A stretch of 23,980 bases of DNA. Source: Candidatus Dojkabacteria bacterium UBA5209 (lineage in GTDB: Bacteria > Patescibacteriota > Dojkabacteria > SC72). The stretch spans positions 3,893 to 27,872 of the forward strand of contig DHVL01000012.1 in the NCBI GenBank assembly GCA_002412645.1, given 5' to 3'. The notes beneath the pieces were generated by a model. That model was given only the letters and a program-made list of their open reading frames with translations, was not told the origin of the DNA and ran no database searches. Below are positions 13,439 through 21,084 of this stretch, piece after piece (the first letter of the stretch is position 1; every line of letters begins with the position of its first letter). The position numbers were made by a program, and so were the translations under genes.

Positions 13439-14089
13439 CTAATTAGGATTATCTAAAACCTTAATAACTTTTCCATTAATCATAGAATTACTATTGATAT
13501 CCAAATATATTGGTTTATGTATAGGATTATTAGATTGGGGGTATAAAATAACCATATCTTCACTCTTCTTAATATTCTTTACTGTTGCACTACCATCAAC
13601 AATAGCTAATACAGCATCACCATCTTCAAATTCTGCATCCTTTTGTATAACAATATACTGACCTTCCTCGATATTCTTTCCTTCTATTTCTCTCATATTC
13701 ATAGAATCTCCCTTAACAATTAAAGAGAACAGATTCTCTTTATTACCAACCAAAGACTTGTCCAATTGTAATATACCCAGATTCTCCTCTTCTGCAAGAA
13801 CAAGTGGAGTTCCGGCGTTAGCATACCCTAATATTGGTATACCAACTAAATATTCATAAAGAACATCCTCCTCTGTATTATCCACTATCTGTATACCCCT
13901 AGGTTCGCTAGTACGAATGATATACCCTTTCTTTTCTAAGGCCTCTAAATGGCTTACAACACCTCTCTTTGTCGTTATATTTAACATTCCTTGTAGCTCA
14001 CTTAAAGATGGAGCATTGCCATTCTCTAAATAGAAATCTCTTATTACTCTTAGAACTTTTTCTTGCTTATTTGTTAAATTTCCATCCAT
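13439..14089 (-). CDS. lexA: LexA repressor
   Basis: 216 aa. The N-terminal winged helix (about 1-65) contains LTNKQEKVLRVIRDFY...APSLSELQGMLNITTKRGVVSHLEALEKKGYI, as in LexA. The self-cleavage site is A92-G93 in GYANAGTPL, the nucleophile is S129 in KGDSMN, and the general base is K171 in ATVKNIKK. All parts for RecA-triggered autocleavage are present, so it should control an SOS response. Start is ATG 14089, with the CCCCTTGAT stretch upstream on the minus strand and no clear Shine-Dalgarno. Its own upstream region contains four GTATAC sites placed around the predicted promoter, suggesting autorepression. It is convergent with nrdG and divergent from the DUF4870-like gene. Confidence 0.94.
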   Translation of the reverse strand: MDGNLTNKQEKVLRVIRDFYLENGNAPSLSELQGMLNITTKRGVVSHLEALEKKGYIIRTSEPRGIQIVDNTEEDVLYEYLVGIPILGYANAGTPLVLAEEENLGILQLDKSLVGNKENLFSLIVKGDSMNMREIEGKNIEEGQYIVIQKDAEFEDGDAVLAIVDGSATVKNIKKSEDMVILYPQSNNPIHKPIYLDINSNSMINGKVIKVLDNPN

Positions 14090-14097
14090 ATCAAGGG

Positions 14098-14161
14098 GTA
14101 TACTTAATTTATTATTTTAGTATACCACCCTTGGTATACCTTTCAACTACTTATAGTATAC
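14098..14161. promoter_or_regulatory. Four symmetric GTATAC sites: candidate LexA operators
   Basis: GTATAC occurs at 14098-14103, 14120-14125, 14134-14139 and 14156-14161; the steps are 22, 14 and 22 bp, symmetric about 14130. The middle two form the inverted repeat GTATACC-n6-GGTATAC. The sites straddle the predicted lexA promoter. They do not resemble the E. coli (CTGT-n8-ACAG) or Bacillus (GAAC-n4-GTTC) operators. Confidence 0.5.
14119..14146 (-). promoter_or_regulatory. Predicted lexA promoter
   Basis: On the minus strand TTGAAA (14146-14141) and TATACT (14124-14119) are 16 nt apart. Transcription would start near 14112, about 23 nt before the ATG. One GTATAC overlaps the -10, one lies in the spacer, one in the leader and one upstream of the -35. 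Confidence 0.5.
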
Positions 14162-14163
14162 TG

Positions 14164-14192
14164 TTGTATTTCTATCTCTCTATAGCTATACT
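14164..14192 (+). promoter_or_regulatory. Predicted promoter of the DUF4870-like gene
   Basis: TTGTAT (14164-14169) and TATACT (14187-14192) are 17 nt apart, with the start near 14199 and a leader of about 30 nt. The -35 lies 2 bp from the last GTATAC site, so this gene might share LexA control. Confidence 0.4.
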
Positions 14193-14228
14193 TAAAAGTA
14201 CATATAATTTTTGAATTAAGATAATATA

Positions 14229-14579
14229 ATGGCTGAAGAAAAAACAGCAAAAAAGATCTACTCGCTAGAGGAGATTAAATTCAACGAGAAAAATAAAGCT
14301 ATGGCAATGTTGTCATGTATTCCTATCATTGGATTAATAATGATCTTTGTAGAGAAGAAAGACCAATTTGTTAGATATCATGCAGCACAGTTTGCAATCT
14401 TTAATATCACTTTTGTTATCGGTATTGTACCTATAATAGGGTGGATGTTAACACCATTAATAGGATTTTTAGCTTTAATAGCCTTTATCATGGCTTTAGT
14501 AAAGATTAACTCAGGTGAGAGATTTGATGTACCAGTACTATCAGGATGGGCATTAAAAATAATGAGTGCTACTGAATAG
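14229..14579 (+). CDS. DUF4870/Tic20-like small membrane protein
   Basis: 116 aa. After a charged N-terminus come three or four hydrophobic segments: MAMLSCIPIIGLIMIFVEKKDQFVRYHAAQFAIFNITFVIGIVP, IIGWMLTPLIGFLALIAFIMALV. The pattern 'SCIPIIGLI...VEKKDQFVRYHAAQ' is characteristic of the DUF4870/Tic20-like family of small bacterial membrane proteins, whose role is not established. Start is ATG 14229; no clear Shine-Dalgarno. It is divergent from lexA and its promoter lies next to the GTATAC sites, so SOS regulation is conceivable. A strong terminator follows. I am fairly sure of the family and do not assign a function. Confidence 0.78.
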   Translation: MAEEKTAKKIYSLEEIKFNEKNKAMAMLSCIPIIGLIMIFVEKKDQFVRYHAAQFAIFNITFVIGIVPIIGWMLTPLIGFLALIAFIMALVKINSGERFDVPVLSGWALKIMSATE

Positions 14580-14594
14580 TAGTTTTAAACATGT

Positions 14595-14635
14595 AAAAAG
14601 AAAAGGGAGAGTACTAAGCTCTCCCTTTTTATTTC
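14595..14635. terminator. Bidirectional intrinsic terminator
   Basis: GGGAGAG (14605-14611) and CTCTCCC (14619-14625) form a perfect stem with loop TACTAAG. T-rich sequence follows (14626-14634) and A-rich sequence precedes (14595-14604), so it works for both the DUF4870-like gene and the convergent 995-aa surface protein gene. Confidence 0.9.
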
Positions 14636-14650
14636 TAATTACATAACTCC

Positions 14651-17638
14651 CTACCTTAAATCAGGTTGCCAGTTTCCTTTTCCTTGTAATACTCTTACAA
14701 AGTATGATTGTAATGTATCTATTGGGAAATCAAATCCATATTCTAATTCCATTCCATTTTCATTTGTAAGTTGTAATCCGTCATATCTTTGCATATCTGA
14801 TTCCCATCTACTTACATTATCTGCTGTAAAGTCTACAGGTTCATACCTGTTTATACTCTGTATTAATGATTTAGCAGTATATGGTTGAGCATTAGAACCA
14901 TATACACCTATTAGATTCCATCCTGGATAGAAGGTTATTGGTGCGTTGTCTATATCTGTTTCAAATTTAACAGGTTGTCCTACAATAGAGATTGTAATAT
15001 CTTTATTAGCTTTTATTATATATCCTTGTCCTGGTACTAACTGGAAGTCATTGTTATCATACACTTCTACATTTTGACCTACAACAGACCATTTACCGTC
15101 AAATTTTGAGATAGAGTAAAAAGCATTATTATATACTTCATTAAGCTCCCTTAGTAATCCAGCTGCCGTTCTACTTTCCTCACTATCTATTAAGAATGGG
15201 AATGATACAAAATTAAATCCTTCCGAAATTTCATATTCATAACTTTTAAGTAAACTTACTAGGGATATTTTAGAAGCAAGTTCAGATACTTTTTTATCTT
15301 CTCCCTCGTCATATTTACCATTTTTATTAGTATCAACATATACCTCAATGTTACCATCTTCTTTTTTCAAATCTTCTTCTGAAACAGAGAATACATAGGA
15401 TTCTTCATTATAAGAAAATGTATATACCCCTTCTGTTAGATTAGTAAACATTCCCGTTTGACTATCAAGAATAAAATCTGTGGATTCTTGAGCAATAGCA
15501 TGGCTTGAAATACCTTTTATGCTACTGCTAGGGCTTTCAGGGTTAGGACTACATACATAAGGAACCCCTCTGTCTGAGGGCTGACAAGTATATCCTTGGG
15601 TATTACATATTTTATCTTTCTTAGAGCTACTACAGGAGGAAGAGGAAACCTCTGGGCATACTTCTCCATTTGACACTATTTTGTTCTTCATATCCCCAGA
15701 CGAACATAGGCAATACTTTTCTTCTCCACATGGACCGGAAGACGGACTAAGAGTACCTACACTTAAGGCAACTTTCATATTTGAGCCTTCCTTGTCTACC
15801 TCTTGAAATCCTTTAAAAAAATTGCATTCGTATATCTTATTTGATTCTTCAAAATAGCATTTAGAAAAAGGGTCACACTCGGATTCATAACAGCTATTTG
15901 TGTCTCCTGTTTCAACCCATTTTCCTTTAACGCACTTATATTTCTTTCTATCTGATCCCATTTTATAGAAATTACCCCAAACATTTTCCCAACATTCTTG
16001 CTTTTCTGTATTTTCTGTTTTTACAGGATCCTCTTCTGGAGGATTAGAGCTCGTTGATTTAAAGCAGATTTCCCCATTATTGACATGTTTTTCTTCTTCT
16101 GCTTTTGAATCCTTATATCCATACAAACAAATACACCCGTCTGTATCCTCGCATTTAATGTCTTTGTCAGTAATAATTATATTGTCTTTTACACCATCTC
16201 CTGTTTGTTTTAATGGTATGCAAACTCTAAAAGAACTACCTGTATATGGATTTTGACACGTACCTTCTTTCCCTCCAGTACTACATTTCGCTCCTACACT
16301 TGCATTAGTACAATCATCAACAGTCTCCTCCTCAGAACCTTGTCCATTTGTACAAGCAGTAACTTTATCCTGAGGGTCCCATACTCCATAGTTATCTACT
16401 CCATTTTGCCATACACATTTCATACATGTAGTACCATACATTGTGTATGTCCCAATAGGTAAAGTTCCACTTTGAGCAGGACACGTTTCCTTCTTAGTTC
16501 CTAGCTCTTGTGCTGCTTGGTGTGCATCCTTCTGTTCACCACACTTCCTTGCTTGAAGAGTAGCATCTACACCAGAACAATTTACCCATTTGTTTTGTTC
16601 TTTATCAAATCTTCCATAGGTACAGTAATCGATCCATGCACAGCCATCTTGTTGAGCACTAACTCCCTTAACAACCTCGCTCTTTATTGCACTACTTCCG
16701 TCTACTTTTATTAACATATCAGGATTATCTACATCTTCAACATATCCAGCCATATTTATTACTATAGTTTCTGCAGGAGAAGCCTCATTCATATTAATTC
16801 TCTTTTCCCATTTTCCTAAAGGACCTAAATCTATATATAACTCTCCATAAATATTCGAGACCTCTTGCGAATATTTTTCAAAGAAAAGTTCACCCTCACT
16901 ATCTACTGCTGTAGAAATATCCATATACCATGCACCCTCTTCATTTAGTGAACTAGAGTATGTATTACTTCTCTCTCCTGAAAGCTCTTCAAAATAATTA
17001 AAGTAAACAACACCATCTGTTACAGGTAAAAGCTCCTCAATTGGTAAATCTTCACCATTAGCGTCCTTAATCAGCCCATATGTAGGAACAGGAGTATCAA
17101 TACCATCTGCTACCTCTAAAGTATTAATTGTATTCTGGTCTTTAAATAGGTATGAGTTAAGAAAGAGTAAGCCATCTCCAACCATAGTGCTGTATTCGCT
17201 TTCTGGATTAAGACCCTTAACCTCTACATGATGTGTATAGTAAGAACCCTTTTCAGTAACAACCTTTTCTGTAAGAACATCTCCTAAAGAGATAGCTTGA
17301 GAGTCACTTTCCCATATCTTTTCATTAGCTTTCTCTGTAGCAAGTAGTTCTGCAAATTTAATATCTCTTGTATCAAAACCAAGTTCTTTTCCTAAAACAG
17401 TAAACGATATTGGTAGCTTGTTCTTACTCTGTATTACAGATACTACCCCTTTAGTAGGAAATCTTGTTGTCCAAGTAACTGTAAAAGAGTTAGATGTAAT
17501 ATTTGTATATTCTATATCCTTAGGTAATATTCTTACGAATCCAAATATTAACACTAGAAAGAAGAGAGTAACCAGTGTAATTAAAGATATCTTTAATATC
17601 TGTCTTATTCTAAACTTCTTAACATTTTCATTGTCCAT
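14651..17638 (-). CDS. Large membrane-anchored, cysteine-rich surface protein with Fn3-like and C-terminal GWNLIG modules
   Basis: 995 aa, not a named family. One transmembrane anchor lies near the N-terminus (about 14-36: ILKISLITLVTLFFLVLIFGFV), then an Fn3-like domain beginning IEYTNITSNSFTVTWTTRFP. A second beta domain (PTYGLIKDANGEDL...) follows, like a carboxypeptidase-regulatory fold. A long middle region contains about 35 cysteines, probably disulfide-bonded outside the cell. Later comes an EF-hand-like loop DTNKNGKYDEGED that could bind calcium, and finally two related segments starting GFNFVSFPF and GWNLIGVYG. The anchor, Fn3-like start and C-terminal module are shared with the 715-aa protein at 21085-23232, so the two are distant paralogues. 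Expected location: cell surface. No enzyme motif was seen. The gene has its own promoter and a bidirectional terminator, so it is probably transcribed alone. Confidence 0.8.
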   Translation of the reverse strand: MDNENVKKFRIRQILKISLITLVTLFFLVLIFGFVRILPKDIEYTNITSNSFTVTWTTRFPTKGVVSVIQSKNKLPISFTVLGKELGFDTRDIKFAELLATEKANEKIWESDSQAISLGDVLTEKVVTEKGSYYTHHVEVKGLNPESEYSTMVGDGLLFLNSYLFKDQNTINTLEVADGIDTPVPTYGLIKDANGEDLPIEELLPVTDGVVYFNYFEELSGERSNTYSSSLNEEGAWYMDISTAVDSEGELFFEKYSQEVSNIYGELYIDLGPLGKWEKRINMNEASPAETIVINMAGYVEDVDNPDMLIKVDGSSAIKSEVVKGVSAQQDGCAWIDYCTYGRFDKEQNKWVNCSGVDATLQARKCGEQKDAHQAAQELGTKKETCPAQSGTLPIGTYTMYGTTCMKCVWQNGVDNYGVWDPQDKVTACTNGQGSEEETVDDCTNASVGAKCSTGGKEGTCQNPYTGSSFRVCIPLKQTGDGVKDNIIITDKDIKCEDTDGCICLYGYKDSKAEEEKHVNNGEICFKSTSSNPPEEDPVKTENTEKQECWENVWGNFYKMGSDRKKYKCVKGKWVETGDTNSCYESECDPFSKCYFEESNKIYECNFFKGFQEVDKEGSNMKVALSVGTLSPSSGPCGEEKYCLCSSGDMKNKIVSNGEVCPEVSSSSCSSSKKDKICNTQGYTCQPSDRGVPYVCSPNPESPSSSIKGISSHAIAQESTDFILDSQTGMFTNLTEGVYTFSYNEESYVFSVSEEDLKKEDGNIEVYVDTNKNGKYDEGEDKKVSELASKISLVSLLKSYEYEISEGFNFVSFPFLIDSEESRTAAGLLRELNEVYNNAFYSISKFDGKWSVVGQNVEVYDNNDFQLVPGQGYIIKANKDITISIVGQPVKFETDIDNAPITFYPGWNLIGVYGSNAQPYTAKSLIQSINRYEPVDFTADNVSRWESDMQRYDGLQLTNENGMELEYGFDFPIDTLQSYFVRVLQGKGNWQPDLR

Positions 17639-17668
17639 ATATAGGGGTTAATATATTACTTACAATAC

Positions 17669-17697
17669 ATAGTACATACTATTAATTAGCAGTGCAA
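17669..17697 (-). promoter_or_regulatory. Predicted promoter of the 995-aa surface protein gene
   Basis: On the minus strand TTGCAC (17697-17692) and TACTAT (17674-17669) are 17 nt apart. The predicted start is near 17662, about 24 nt before the ATG at 17638; no Shine-Dalgarno is visible in that leader. Confidence 0.5.
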
Positions 17698-17704
17698 TAT
17701 TGAT

Positions 17705-17732
17705 TTGACAATATATGAGAAATCTTTAAAAT
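17705..17732 (+). promoter_or_regulatory. Predicted strong promoter of the surface-protein pair
   Basis: A perfect -35 TTGACA (17705-17710) and TAAAAT (17727-17732) with a 16-nt spacer. Transcription would start near 17739, 23 nt before ATG 17762. It lies only 7 bp from the divergent promoter's -35, so the two surface genes may be regulated together. Confidence 0.6.
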
Positions 17733-17761
17733 TAAACAAATTACATCAATATATTCTTACT

Positions 17762-18310
17762 ATGATCAAAGCTAGTATATTTACAATATCCCTCTCACTT
17801 TTACTTTTTTCTTTTTTAGGAATAGTTCAAGCACAGGATCTACTTTATACCCCCCATCCAAACCTAGACTATGTTGCTGTTAACAATGATGTTGTTAGTA
17901 AAGAGCAAGAAGGTTTTCTTAAGATACACAAACAAGATACTGTAAAGATTGCTGGTGTTGGTAGCTCTACCGACACTGTTAAAGTCTCTTTTGATGAGTA
18001 TGAATATGAAGGTAATATAGATGAATATGGTAATTGGTTTGTACTTTTCTCTGTTCAAGATATGCAGGTAGGTAGCTACCCTGTATCTGTACAGTTTAAT
18101 GATGGTAAGGAGGAACACTTAATTACCCTAGTCATACAAGAGGGAGATATGGAGGTTAGTGATTACAGTACTCCACAGGAAGATACAAAAGAGGTTGTAG
18201 AACAAGAAGAGGGTTTCAATATTATGTATATAGGGTTAATAGTGCTTGTTCCTGTATTAATAGGGGTTGGTGCTTTACTTGGGATTACAATATCTAAAAG
18301 AAAGAAATAA
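17762..18310 (+). CDS. Type I membrane protein with one extracellular Ig-like domain
   Basis: 182 aa. Residues 1-24 are a clean signal peptide (MIKASIFTISLSLLLFSFLG, ending VQA before QD). The middle is beta-rich (VKIAGVGSSTDTVKVSFDEYEYEGNIDEYGNWFVLF, then VGSYPVSVQF), like a bacterial Ig/Big-type domain. An acidic stalk (about 140-155) leads to a C-terminal transmembrane helix (MYIGLIVLVPVLIGVGALLGI) with a positive stop-transfer tail SKRKK. A TTG in frame at 17705 would add 19 residues, but it is the -35 box of the promoter and would spoil the signal peptide, so ATG 17762 is chosen. The next gene starts 3 nt after its stop, so the two form an operon and this protein may help anchor or export the Fn3-repeat protein. 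No specific function is assigned. Confidence 0.78.
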   Translation: MIKASIFTISLSLLLFSFLGIVQAQDLLYTPHPNLDYVAVNNDVVSKEQEGFLKIHKQDTVKIAGVGSSTDTVKVSFDEYEYEGNIDEYGNWFVLFSVQDMQVGSYPVSVQFNDGKEEHLITLVIQEGDMEVSDYSTPQEDTKEVVEQEEGFNIMYIGLIVLVPVLIGVGALLGITISKRKK

Positions 18311-18313
18311 AAT

Positions 18314-20749
18314 ATGTTTTTACTAGAGATGAAGAGAAACAAAATGTTAAAAATTCTCCCAGTTGTTATTTTCCCCGTTCTCTTCTTTTTAATAACATTT
18401 TTTTCTTTTACAGCCCCTATAGACGCCTGTGATTTAACTTATTGTACTGTTTTGGCTAATGGTGCTTGTGTAGAAAAGGGAGGGAATGGATGCGCTGGAT
18501 CTTGTCCTTGTTATTCAGGCTATTATTGTTATCAGGGCTTCATCTGTTGTGATAGTGGGCCGTGTATAGGTTGTACCCCTCCTTCATGCGATGCTAACTA
18601 TTCAGAGACATCTACGACCTGTGGCTCTTATAACGAGTCCTGTACAAAAAGAAATTGCGCTGGAGAGGCATGTGGTACAAATACGAGGACATGCTACTTA
18701 GTTAATAATGTAGTTACGTATAGTGGGAACGGAGGGACATGCACTCCTACCTCTCGTACAGTTTGTTACAATGGTACTTCTGCTGCACCCACCTGTAGTA
18801 GAACAGGGTATAATCTAACCGGATTTACTCGTACATCTCTAGAAATAGGTGGCGGTGGAACAGTTAATACTTCTACAGGTGCAGTAACAAACGTTACGGG
18901 AGATCAAACTATTACAGCTAACTGGGTAATAAATAATGTAGCACCTAGTGCTCCTACATTATTACAAACAGAAAGTGCTACCAATCCAACTAGAGTAGCT
19001 GATACTACTCCAGAGTTTAGTGCTCAATACAATGATTCAACTCCTGCAAACGACACTGCAGTATATTATCAAATACAAGTAAATACATCTTCCGCTTTCA
19101 ATGGTACTTCTATGTGGGATAGTGGGAAAACCTCTATGACATCAACAACTGCTGGTGCTAGAAGTCCTCAAATATCATATGCTGGTACGGGTCTTTCATT
19201 AAATGGAAGTACCTACTACTGGAGAATAAAGTTCTGGGATGTAAATAATGCAGAGGGTGCTTGGTCTACTGAAACAGCCTCTTTTACAATGAACAGGCCA
19301 CCAAGTGCACCTACTTCACCTCAAGCAGAGCTTGCTTCTAACCCAACAGGAGTTACAGATACAAGACCAGAATTTAGAGCTGTTTTTGAAGATCCAGATA
19401 GTGGTGATACAGGAGCATATTACGAGATAGAGGTGAATACTAATTCCTCTTTTACTGGAACTGTAATGTGGGATAGTGGACAGGTTTCTATGACTTCTAC
19501 TGCGATAGGGGCATATAGTCCGTCTATAGAATATGGCGCAGCAAGCGTACTTGCTTTAGATGGTACTACATATTACTGGAGGATTAGATTTGCAGATAAT
19601 CATGCAACAACAGGTTCATGGTCTGCCACTGCTCAGTTTACAATGAATACTCCTCCTAGTGCTCCGAGCGACCCGAGAACAGAAGGTTTAGTTAATCCTA
19701 TCAATATAGTAGATCTTACACCTGAATTTACAGCTGTATTTCAAGATGCTAATGCAGGAGATACGGGTGTTTACTACGAAATAAATGTAAATACTAACTC
19801 CTCTTTTACTGGAACTGTAATGTGGAATAGTGGTCAACAATCAATGACAGCAACAGCAATAGGGGCAACAAGTCCTCAAATATCATATGCAGGAACAGCA
19901 TTAAGCTACAACGGCACCACCTACTATTGGAGGATTAGGTTCACAGACAACAATGGTACAATAGGTTCATGGTCAGCCACTGCAAACTTTACTATGAATA
20001 ATAAACCAAGTGCACCTACTGTTTTACAAACAGAAGGACTCACTAACCCTCAGAATGTTTCAGATATGACACCAGAGTTTAGTGCTCTTTTCCAAGATAG
20101 TAACAGTGGACAAACAGGAACTTACTATCAAATACAAGTTAACACAGCCTCTGACTTTACTGGAACAAGTATGTGGGATAGTACAAAAACCTCTATGACA
20201 TCGACAGCTATAGGGGCAAGGTCTCCACAGATTTCATATGCAGGAACAGGATTAACTCAGAGTGGAAATCTCTACTATTGGCGAATAAAATTCTGGGATA
20301 ACCTAGATGCAGAAGGAGATTGGTCTTCTGTTGCAAACTTTAGGGTTCAAAGAGCTCCAAGTGCACCAACTGCTTTACAAACCGATGGTATGAACAATCC
20401 AGGCTATGTTCTTACATTAACTCCTTCTTTATCAGCCATATACAACGACTTAAATGGTCATAGTGCAACAGCGTATGAGATAGAGGTAAATACAAATTCT
20501 TCCTTTACTGGAACTGTAATGTGGGATACTGGAAAGACTTCTACATCAGTCACAGAGGGTGCAAGATCTCCAGAATATGTATATTCTGGTACTGCACTTC
20601 AGTCAGACAATACAACATATTACTGGAGGATTAGATTCTGGGATGCAGATGATTTACAGGGAGATTGGAGTGCTACTAATACCTTTGTATCAAGACTTAA
20701 CAGGCAATTCCTTGAGGGATTACTACTAAAAGGATTAAGAGTAAATTAA
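18314..20749 (+). CDS. Secreted cysteine-rich protein with five tandem Fn3-like repeats
   Basis: 811 aa. A signal peptide (hydrophobic core LPVVIFPVLFFLITFFSF, ending PIDA before CD) is followed by a cysteine-rich region (about 39-160; e.g. GSCPCYSGYYCYQGFICC). Next is a segment ending GDQTITANW, like the InlB/Listeria-Bacteroides repeat. Then come five tandem units of 117-119 residues, each opening with (A/P/K)PSAP and containing TPEF, the aromatic Y(Y/E)(Q/E)I-VNT and TYYWRI. These are Fn3/Ig-like folds typical of adhesins. The C-terminus is short, with no LPxTG or clear anchor, so it may be released or bound by its neighbour. ATG 18314 is used; ATG 18329 (MKRNKMLK) gives a more standard signal peptide and is a good alternative. 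A role in attachment is inference. It is cotranscribed with the upstream type I membrane protein. Confidence 0.82.
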   Translation: MFLLEMKRNKMLKILPVVIFPVLFFLITFFSFTAPIDACDLTYCTVLANGACVEKGGNGCAGSCPCYSGYYCYQGFICCDSGPCIGCTPPSCDANYSETSTTCGSYNESCTKRNCAGEACGTNTRTCYLVNNVVTYSGNGGTCTPTSRTVCYNGTSAAPTCSRTGYNLTGFTRTSLEIGGGGTVNTSTGAVTNVTGDQTITANWVINNVAPSAPTLLQTESATNPTRVADTTPEFSAQYNDSTPANDTAVYYQIQVNTSSAFNGTSMWDSGKTSMTSTTAGARSPQISYAGTGLSLNGSTYYWRIKFWDVNNAEGAWSTETASFTMNRPPSAPTSPQAELASNPTGVTDTRPEFRAVFEDPDSGDTGAYYEIEVNTNSSFTGTVMWDSGQVSMTSTAIGAYSPSIEYGAASVLALDGTTYYWRIRFADNHATTGSWSATAQFTMNTPPSAPSDPRTEGLVNPINIVDLTPEFTAVFQDANAGDTGVYYEINVNTNSSFTGTVMWNSGQQSMTATAIGATSPQISYAGTALSYNGTTYYWRIRFTDNNGTIGSWSATANFTMNNKPSAPTVLQTEGLTNPQNVSDMTPEFSALFQDSNSGQTGTYYQIQVNTASDFTGTSMWDSTKTSMTSTAIGARSPQISYAGTGLTQSGNLYYWRIKFWDNLDAEGDWSSVANFRVQRAPSAPTALQTDGMNNPGYVLTLTPSLSAIYNDLNGHSATAYEIEVNTNSSFTGTVMWDTGKTSTSVTEGARSPEYVYSGTALQSDNTTYYWRIRFWDADDLQGDWSATNTFVSRLNRQFLEGLLLKGLRVN
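18941..20697 (+). repeat. Five in-frame Fn3-like tandem repeats (about 351-357 bp each)
   Basis: Units begin near 18941, 19298, 19652, 20003 and 20354. The amino-acid pattern is strongly conserved and some DNA stretches are nearly identical: TACTGGAACTGTAATGTGG occurs in units 2, 3 and 5. Such repeats can expand or shrink by recombination. Confidence 0.85.
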
Positions 20750-20787
20750 TTAACATCTTCTCTTTACTGTGGTAAAATCTGTTGTTT

Positions 20788-20864
20788 CGGGGAGTAGTTC
20801 AGTTGGCTAGAACGCTGCGTTTGGGACGCAGAGGCCGCAGGTTCAAGTCCTGTCTCCCCGACCA
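20788..20864 (+). tRNA. tRNA-Pro (anticodon UGG), CCA encoded
   Basis: All cloverleaf parts can be placed: acceptor CGGGGAG (20788-20794) with CTCCCCG (20854-20860), D-stem GTTC/GAAC, anticodon stem CTGCG/CGCAG with loop TTTGGGA (anticodon TGG at 20822-20824, G37 after it), T-arm GCAGG-TTCAAGT-CCTGT, then discriminator A and encoded CCA. The first pair C1-G72 is typical of bacterial tRNA-Pro. Length is 77 nt. Confidence 0.97.
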
Positions 20865-20890
20865 TACTGTCTAATTTTATTCTTCCCTTT

Positions 20891-21082
20891 ATGAAAAAAT
20901 CCTTACTTAACAAACTTAGAATGTTTGCCTTTATTCTAACAGTAGGAACTACAATTCCTTTGTTTATCAAATACTTAACAGGACAAGAGAGCAGTAATGT
21001 ATTGATATTAGATTTACATGTTTGGTTTGGATTAGCTTTTATAATACTCGCTATCGTAAGTATGATAAAAGAGAAAAAGTAA
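20891..21082 (+). CDS. Small membrane protein with two helices, unknown function
   Basis: 63 aa. A lysine-rich start (MKKSLLNKLR) is followed by two membrane helices (MFAFILTVGTTIPLFIKYL and VWFGLAFIILAIVSMI) joined by a short polar loop, and the chain ends KEKK. Both ends would be inside the cell by the positive-inside rule. The segment LDLHVWFGLAF has a histidine in a position seen in some small cytochrome-like membrane families, but one histidine is not enough for that claim. It begins 26 nt after the tRNA-Pro gene and may be read from the tRNA promoter, or not be a gene at all. Its composition (start codon, charge layout, clean hydrophobic helices) favours a real gene. It ends 2 nt before the convergent 715-aa gene. 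Confidence 0.55.
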   Translation: MKKSLLNKLRMFAFILTVGTTIPLFIKYLTGQESSNVLILDLHVWFGLAFIILAIVSMIKEKK

Positions 21083-21084
21083 CA

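Noticed and set aside
17705..17761. TTG start giving a 201-aa version of the type I membrane protein
   Set aside because: The TTG is part of a perfect TTGACA -35 box with a matching -10, and the added residues would spoil a clean signal peptide that starts at ATG 17762.
18396..18440. Lipoprotein signal (cysteine after PIDA) in the Fn3-repeat protein
   Set aside because: The position -2 residue is aspartate and the lipobox pattern is not met; ordinary signal-peptide cleavage fits better.
18941..20697. CRISPR-like repeat array
   Set aside because: The repeats are about 351-357 bp, in frame, and encode Fn3-like domains; there are no short spaced repeats and no cas genes in the window.
20764..20970. 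Minus-strand frame of 68 codons across the tRNA region
   Set aside because: It is the antisense of the tRNA-Pro gene; the GETGLEPAASASQTQRSSQL-like peptide is a well-known artefact of translating tRNA genes backwards.
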